The translations under genes were made by a program, and so were the position numbers. DNA of 64,000 bases from Thuidium tamariscinum (lineage: Eukaryota > Streptophyta > Bryopsida > Hypnales > Thuidiaceae). The DNA lies in the NCBI GenBank assembly GCA_947034885.2, contig OX344758.2, positions 12,923,067-12,987,066 on the forward strand. The letters run 5' to 3'. Shown piece after piece: positions 59,001 through 64,000 of this stretch (position 1 is the first letter of the stretch; each line of letters opens with the position of its first letter). The notes below the pieces were generated by a model. The model was not told the origin of the DNA. It searched no databases and was given only the letters and a program-made list of their open reading frames with translations.

Positions 59001-59591
59001 TTATTTAGATTGCAATGAAGGCACATGCAATGTTCTTCATTGACTATAGTGATATAAAATTCACGACCTTTATTAATTATATTTCTACAATGTCATCAAT
59101 GGAATTCTCTCAAAAAATGCCAATATTAAGCAAGGTTTATCTTTTCTACATACGAGTAAAACTTTCAAAAACAATAGAAGAATGTAGACTGCATTAACAA
59201 AGGAGCCATCTCTATTTGTGTATATTGGGGCACAGCTAGTTCATTTACAAATTTTTGTATTCTCCAATTTTCACTCAGAAGTTTACGAACTAAATCATCA
59301 TAATAAATACAAACTTGTGAAATTCAAAATCATACAACATTTTGGGTGTTATTTATACTATTTTCTATTAAGTGATACCACCTTTTGCCAAAATTATTGC
59401 TTGCATTCAATTGGGCATGATCAAAATGATTGTTGTAGAGACAATCATCATTATCAATTGCTTGATTTTTTGCTTGTTCTTCATCCCATTGCTAAAATCT
59501 TTGACTATCTTCCAAAGGTTCTCTACAAAATAGTAGATAGGGTGTGAAATAAATCCAAACTCTTGTAGGACTTTCAATTATTCATTTCTTA
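56062..59591. other. intergenic, AT-rich, minor palindromes
   Basis: Near-palindromic words ACACCTATAATATAGGTGT (about 56306) and ACACCTATATTATAGGTGT (about 56370) are repeated within 100 bp. The stretch 56484-56620 (TTGGAGTCTCTAATTGCAAA, ATTCATAATTTGCAAAA) is similar to 63727-63830. A family F-like end (TTTTTTGAGGCCACTAGAAA) appears near 57550. No gene; the open frames start at non-ATG codons or lack family resemblance. Confidence 0.45.
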
Positions 59592-60180
59592 GGTGTTAAG
59601 GGAGGAGGCTCAGAAACCGCTCATTTAAGAGCTGATCTCCCTTTTTCATGTATTTCTTTTGATGCAAATATTTTGAACTTATTTTTCAATCAAAGTAAAA
59701 TATTCTAGGAATCTAACACAAGTTGTTTCATATTTTTTGAAGCATTACTGAATTAGTTATGAATTTTCAAACACAGTTTGGCATAGGGCCCTATTTGTGA
59801 TCAGTAGGCCTTGTAAACCCATACATGCACAGTTTGGAAATAAATCTGGCTTTGTTCAAGAACTAGCATTGCAACATGAAAAGGTAATCAAGGTGGTTTC
59901 TAAATGCATTCCTTCCTAAATGCTTGAATTAATCATTATTTCAAATTTTGTAACACTTGTAAAAAGGAAGATCAACAACCAAGTCTTATTTTATTCACTT
60001 AGTTGAGAATGAAGCCACTTTGACTCTGAAACCATCCATTGAAAAAGGAAAAAAAAACTCTTGTCATGCTTCAATGTAATTGGAAGTTCATTTACCCACA
60101 ATCGAGTTCCATTTCAAAGCCTCCTACTGGATGGTTGCAAAAGCCTGGGCAATTTCAGAGCCCTCTCCTATATGAAGTTG
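59592..60180 (+). repeat. dispersed repeat family D, copy 2
   Basis: It is clearly related to 2344-2900, with the same order of landmarks: AGAGCTGATCTCCCTTTTTC, CTAACACAAGTTGTTTCATA, GAATTAGTTATGAATTTTCA, CATAGGGCCC, CCATACATGCACAGTTTGG and GCCTCCTA. Indels break any shared frame. The short open frame at 60039-60257 spans its boundary and is not a gene. Confidence 0.75.
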
Positions 60181-60480
60181 AAGTCATAAGAGGTTTTTTC
60201 AGGGGTCTGAGAGACTGTTTCAGCCTTGTTCCCCAGTCTGTGAACCCGTCAAATTAAATAATAATTAAAAATAAATAAATAAATAAATATTATTTTAAAA
60301 AAATTGAAAAAATTGAAAAAAAAATTGAAATATTAATTAAATATTAATATCTGATGTGGCAATATCTTCGCCACATCAGATCGCCTATGTGGCAGCTTTC
60401 AGTGAGTTCCCACAGTCCGGGAACTCACGGTCTTCTACACAAGTTGAAAAAACTCTTATGGTTCTTCATTGCAATTCCAA
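60181..60480. mobile_element. inverted-repeat element family F, AT-rich core
   Basis: The left AGAGGTTTTTTCAGGGGTCT and the right TTGAAAAAACTCTTAT are imperfect inverted ends. Inside, GTTCCCCAGTCTGTGAACCC pairs with GTTCCCACAGTCCGGGAACT. A core of AAATAAATAAATAAAT and TTGAAAAAATTGAAAAA leads to TGATGTGGCA and GCCACATCAGATCG, a further small inverted repeat shared with the copy at 32172. Confidence 0.7.
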
Positions 60481-61564
60481 CTTACTTTGTGATTTTAGAA
60501 TCTCTTCATTTCTAAACCTTTTAGGGCAGCCTAAGGGTTATTGAGCTTTTTAGTGAAGTAGATTAAAAAATTCATATATGAATTGTATTCCATTGTATAA
60601 AGTTCATAGTCAAGCACAAATAGCACTAATAAGAATTTGCTCCTATAATTAAGGTGGAACAACCAATGCTAGCAATTTCTTTATTCCAAAATCTAATTAC
60701 AAACTCTTCCATTTGTGTTAGTCACCTACTGCCATTCCTACAATCTTCACAACCTATTCTTGAGCATTATGACAATGCACTTAGGGAGGGAACACAATAG
60801 TGTGAGGTTTAGTGTTGGTCTACCCAAGCTTTGCCAAATTTGTCCTCATGAAATTTGAAAAATCATAGGAAAACTCAATTCTTGTCAAAATGTCTTGATT
60901 CTATTTGCAAATGGCGTTTCTCAAGCTTCTCAATTATTCGCTAGAAACTATGCAAGTTGACAAATGGATTCTCTAAATCATCTAGAATAGAGAACAAGTT
61001 TGCTTGGTCTTGGGCATGTATATGTTAAATTATTGTAAAGGCACTTGTTACCAATCAAATAAGCAATTCTAGGCATGGTTGGAGGTAGTGCAAGACAAAG
61101 CAAATATTTTCAAAGGTGCATTCACAAAAATGATAGGGATTACAAAAACTTTGGTAGTTTTATCTATTGAGTTGAAATTACTATGAATTTTTGGAAGCAA
61201 AGACTAAGTCAAACTCATCTAGATTCTTCCAATTCCAATCACTCAAGAACTACTTTCCCATTAATTGCTTCCTACTTTCTTTCTCACTTATGTGTCATTA
61301 ATTTATTGATCCAAACCTTGAAAAAGGACAAATAAAATGCATTCTAAAGAGAAAATGAAAACCTAATTTATTCTAGCCTTGGTTGGAAATACAACCACTC
61401 TATTGATTGTTGATGGGGTGTTGCTTAGTAATGGGTGCTTCTACCAAATAGTATGTGAATTGTGCAATCATTTTGAAGGACTATAAAGAACTATCATTAA
61501 GTTAATAACATATAAAGAAATAGACTTGTAAAATTTGGTAGCAATAGCAATAAGGTAGAAGTTG
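60481..61564. other. intergenic, nothing recognised
   Basis: AT-rich spacer with no supported ORF, repeat boundary or RNA gene. Confidence 0.5.
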
Positions 61565-61753
61565 CACTACAAGAGAAAGGGGTGTTTTAAGTAGTGTCCT
61601 AGACATCACGTCTTTTAAGTAAGGTTTTAAGTAAAATTTTACTAAAAAGACAATCTTTTTAGTAAAATTTTACCTAAAACCTTACTTAAAAGACATTACT
61701 TAAAAGACGTGATGTCTAGGACACTACTTAAAACACCCCTTTCTCTTGTAGTG
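61565..61753. mobile_element. CACTA-like fold-back MITE
   Basis: A 189-bp near-perfect palindrome: the left arm starts CACTACAAGAGAAAGGGGTG and the right arm is its reverse complement ending CTTGTAGTG. The right arm has an extra block of about 14 bases (an additional ATGTCTTTTAAGTA-like word). CACTACAAGA ends are typical of plant CACTA (En/Spm) elements. I do not see a clean 3-bp target duplication (TTG versus AAG). RNA from it would form a long hairpin. Confidence 0.85.
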
Positions 61754-62466
61754 AAGCACTAGTAGTTGATCAATTAAGCAACTTTGCACTAATTTGTGAG
61801 GAATATGAAGTGGTGGAAAGTTTCTCCACGCAGGAAGATAGAAAATATGGTTATAAGACAATTTTCATAATTCTATTCTTGAAATTGAAATTACTATGAA
61901 TTTTGTGAGTCAAAAAGTGCATTTCTCCCATATCCAAAGTCTATAGCCTTTTCAATTCTGATCATTCCATAATTGCTTTTTACTCACTTCTTTTATTCAC
62001 TATTTTAAGACACATGTCACTACAAGTGATTTCAGAATGAGTTTAGAATTTCTAGCCAAATGTTCATTTTTGAAAGATTTTTTTTTGAATTTACACTAAA
62101 GACATGAAGAAATTAAGTAGCAACCAAGTAAAATTTAGCTAGTTTAGGATCATTGGTCATTATCTTCATAGCCCCAACCTTGAAAAGGAACAAAAAAAAC
62201 ACATTCTAAGCTTTGATTAGATATCACTCCATCCCTTGGTTGGAATTATTGCACTTCTAGAAGTTGGATGTGGAATGTGGTTGACAGTAGGTGCTTCTTC
62301 CTTAATCTAAACCAATCAATAAATTATTGGTGGGCTACTTGAGTTTCTACCAGGACTCTTTGTGGCTAGTGCTCATAATATTTAGTAGCATGCCATGCTT
62401 CTAAAGTGATTGATGGTATGGCATATATTTCACACTCAACTAAGGTAGAAGGCTATTAAATGGAGT
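61754..62466. other. intergenic, nothing recognised
   Basis: AT-rich spacer. Some sentences resemble 27920-28140 and 61130-61300 (for example ACTATGAATTTTGTGAGTCAAAAAG and AATTACTTTGAATTTCGGGA), so old dispersed repeats are present, but no boundaries could be set. Confidence 0.45.
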
Positions 62467-62586
62467 GGGTTCTAAAATGGTGCCCTATCTTAAATGTACA
62501 GTATTTGTACATGTTGCTTTTTCATAGCCTTCAGCAGTGTACTGACAATGTACATTTTAGTTAGGGCACCATTTTAGAGCCCTATG
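62467..62586. mobile_element. small MITE with GGGTTCTAAAATGGTGCCCT ends
   Basis: The left GGGTTCTAAAATGGTGCCCT is mirrored by AGGGCACCATTTTAGAGCCC, and AATGTACA near the left pairs with TGTACATT near the right. About 120 bp. A related but diverged sequence, TAGGGCTTTAAAATTGCCCA, lies at the same relative place next to the family D copy near 46030-46130. Non-coding. Confidence 0.75.
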
Positions 62587-62770
62587 CCCTTTCAACTTCA
62601 AATTTTGATAACTAATTCAAAAAAGCTCATAAAAATATGAAACGACTTGGGTAAGATGTCAATTCTACTTGTCTTTCAAGGAAAATTTACTGAAAAATAT
62701 TTCTAAAAGTTTTACCTCCCTGAAATTCTGTTTCAGCCCTTAGATGGTCCATTATAGGACTTTTTACTTA
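62587..62770 (-). repeat. dispersed repeat family D, partial inverted copy
   Basis: On the minus strand it reads CATCTAAGGGCTGAAACAGA, TTTCAGTAAATTTTCCTTGAA, CCAAGTCGTTTCATA and GAATTAGTTATCAAAATTTG, in the same order as the family D repeat around 45600-46030. Confidence 0.6.
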
Positions 62771-64000
62771 ATTAGTTACTGATAAATATTGTTGGATGTG
62801 GTATATTCCACACCATCATTGCAGAGCCAAGGCAATGCCAACCTTACGAAGATCCTGAATGTTATGGCTGTGCATTTTCATTCTTTGCACTGAAATTCCG
62901 CTTCATTTGTGTCTTAAAAAATGAAAAAAATGAAAACAGAAACAGTTAAATCAGTCGGTGTTATTAGTAACATAGATTGAGTTGATTGTAGTGCAGTATC
63001 CTTGAATCCCTCCCAATTGCAAGAATAACTTATGTCCTTCATCTTTTTGCAATTTCTTTTTACTTACAGTCCTCCACCTTTTTGCATTCCACAATTTGAG
63101 CCTTCATCTTTATGAATAAGGGAGAAACACCCATTCTTGTCCATGTACCTTGCACTGGACTGTAGAGTCACTCAAATATGTCCCTAGAGTGCAGTTAATG
63201 TATTTACTACATGTGTGATTGTAATTTGCTGACACAATTGAAGGGCACATAGGAAAATCTGGTTGGCTAAGTGCTGATTTTTGCAGGGTGCACCTATTGC
63301 ACACTTTCAGTGATCTAAGGAGCCAACACTTCAAAAAAAACATAGAAATTACATACAATGTCCGAAAATTTTATTTCTTTTTTTGAGTATTCATGATTTT
63401 CACTTGCTAATACAGAAAAATATCAGTTTTAGGAAAATCTCCCTCCAAGTATGCTGAATTCCTTATTTGGACGGTTTTGGGTGCTTCCACCGTATCCAAA
63501 CAGCGGCACAGTAATGTCACTTAGTAAAAAGTAAAAGATGAGAGCCACCGACCAGGCAGGCAAGTGCACGGACTTCTCTGACTCTCTGAGATAAGGTACA
63601 GGACGCTCAATCCTCAGTCCATTCAAAGTGGGCTCGGCAGGGTAAATTTTGGGTTCTCCAGGGTAAAAGTGAAAAAGAAGCCCTCTATTTTGGACTGTGT
63701 CTAGGGTATATTCATAATGTCTCCTAGATAATTTGGGGTCTTTGATTGCAAATGATGAATTCAGAATTTGCAAAATAAATTATTTGCAAAAAATAAAAAA
63801 TTCCTACATTTTCTCCCAAGGTGAATCCACTCTTCTAGACCCATCGACTTTGAATGGAGGATATAGTGTCATGCCGGAAGAAGCATCCTTCACAATGCTA
63901 TAGATGCTCAGGCGTACTTATTGTCCTACTGCTGAAACATTCCATTTTAGAGGGAGGACGTTAAGGTAGCAACATCCATAACCATCAAAATAAGAAATTT
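62771..64000. other. intergenic to the window edge, no supported gene
   Basis: A 114-codon minus-strand frame (63429-63773) has no recognised domain. Its upstream end overlaps sequence repeated near 56484-56620 (TTGCAAATGATGAATTCAGA versus TTGCAAATATGAATTCATAA), so I do not call it. Nothing else could be identified. Confidence 0.45.

Noticed and set aside
59218-59547. 109-codon plus-strand frame
   Set aside because: Begins at GTG, lies in AT-rich spacer, and lacks any family signature.
63429-63773. 114-codon minus-strand frame near the window edge
   Set aside because: No recognised domain, and its start region overlaps a dispersed repeat shared with 56484-56620. It could be an exon of a gene continuing outside the window, but nothing supports that.
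1-64000. tRNA, rRNA or CRISPR-like arrays
   Set aside because: I looked for B-box-like GGTTCRANNCC with a matching acceptor stem and for regular short repeats with unique spacers; none held up. Sites such as 2356 have the words but no cloverleaf.

Overview
This window is nuclear DNA from a plant. Support comes from intron-rich genes with GT-AG introns, a plant-type phospholipase D alpha with a C2 domain and two HKD motifs, a free-standing eukaryotic/archaeal-type prolyl-tRNA synthetase, a plant-like SMG7, and AT-rich intergenic DNA full of small inverted-repeat elements. I cannot name the species. The low GC and the mix of non-autonomous elements fit a seedless plant or streptophyte better than a compact angiosperm, but that is inference.

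Layout: five housekeeping genes all lie on the minus strand: dUTPase (394-1672), prolyl-tRNA synthetase (3488-7615), SMG7/EST1-like NMD factor (20633-26526), Notchless/NLE1 ribosome-assembly WD40 protein (34942-40453) and phospholipase D alpha (48888-53866). I assembled each from exons by matching splice sites, reading frame and family alignment; all five give uninterrupted proteins of normal family size. One plus-strand gene (41703-44806) encodes a pogo/Tigger-type DDE transposase with an intact catalytic triad, preceded by a second long ORF that overlaps it in another frame. It is head-to-head with NLE1.

The rest (7.6-20.6, 26.5-34.9, 44.8-48.9 and 54.3-64 kb) is intergenic and holds several families of small non-autonomous repeats. 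They include a TA-flanked family with AGGTAGGTACACCC ends, a TTAA-flanked family with CCCCTAAA ends (two copies joined as a 1.26-kb inverted pair), a 0.73-kb family with GGGTGATTGCAAGAAAC ends and 3-bp target duplications, a near-perfect CACTACAAGA hairpin, and others. Some are nested.

The least expected pattern is in the introns and flanks of NLE1 and PLD. Short tandem duplications there span exon-intron or exon-end junctions, leaving decoy splice donors (three in NLE1 intron 1, one in PLD intron 4) and a second copy of the PLD C-terminal codons just past the real stop. The genes are not an operon. Four serve nucleotide hygiene, translation, ribosome assembly and mRNA surveillance, and PLD serves membrane lipid signalling; I see no shared pathway beyond that.
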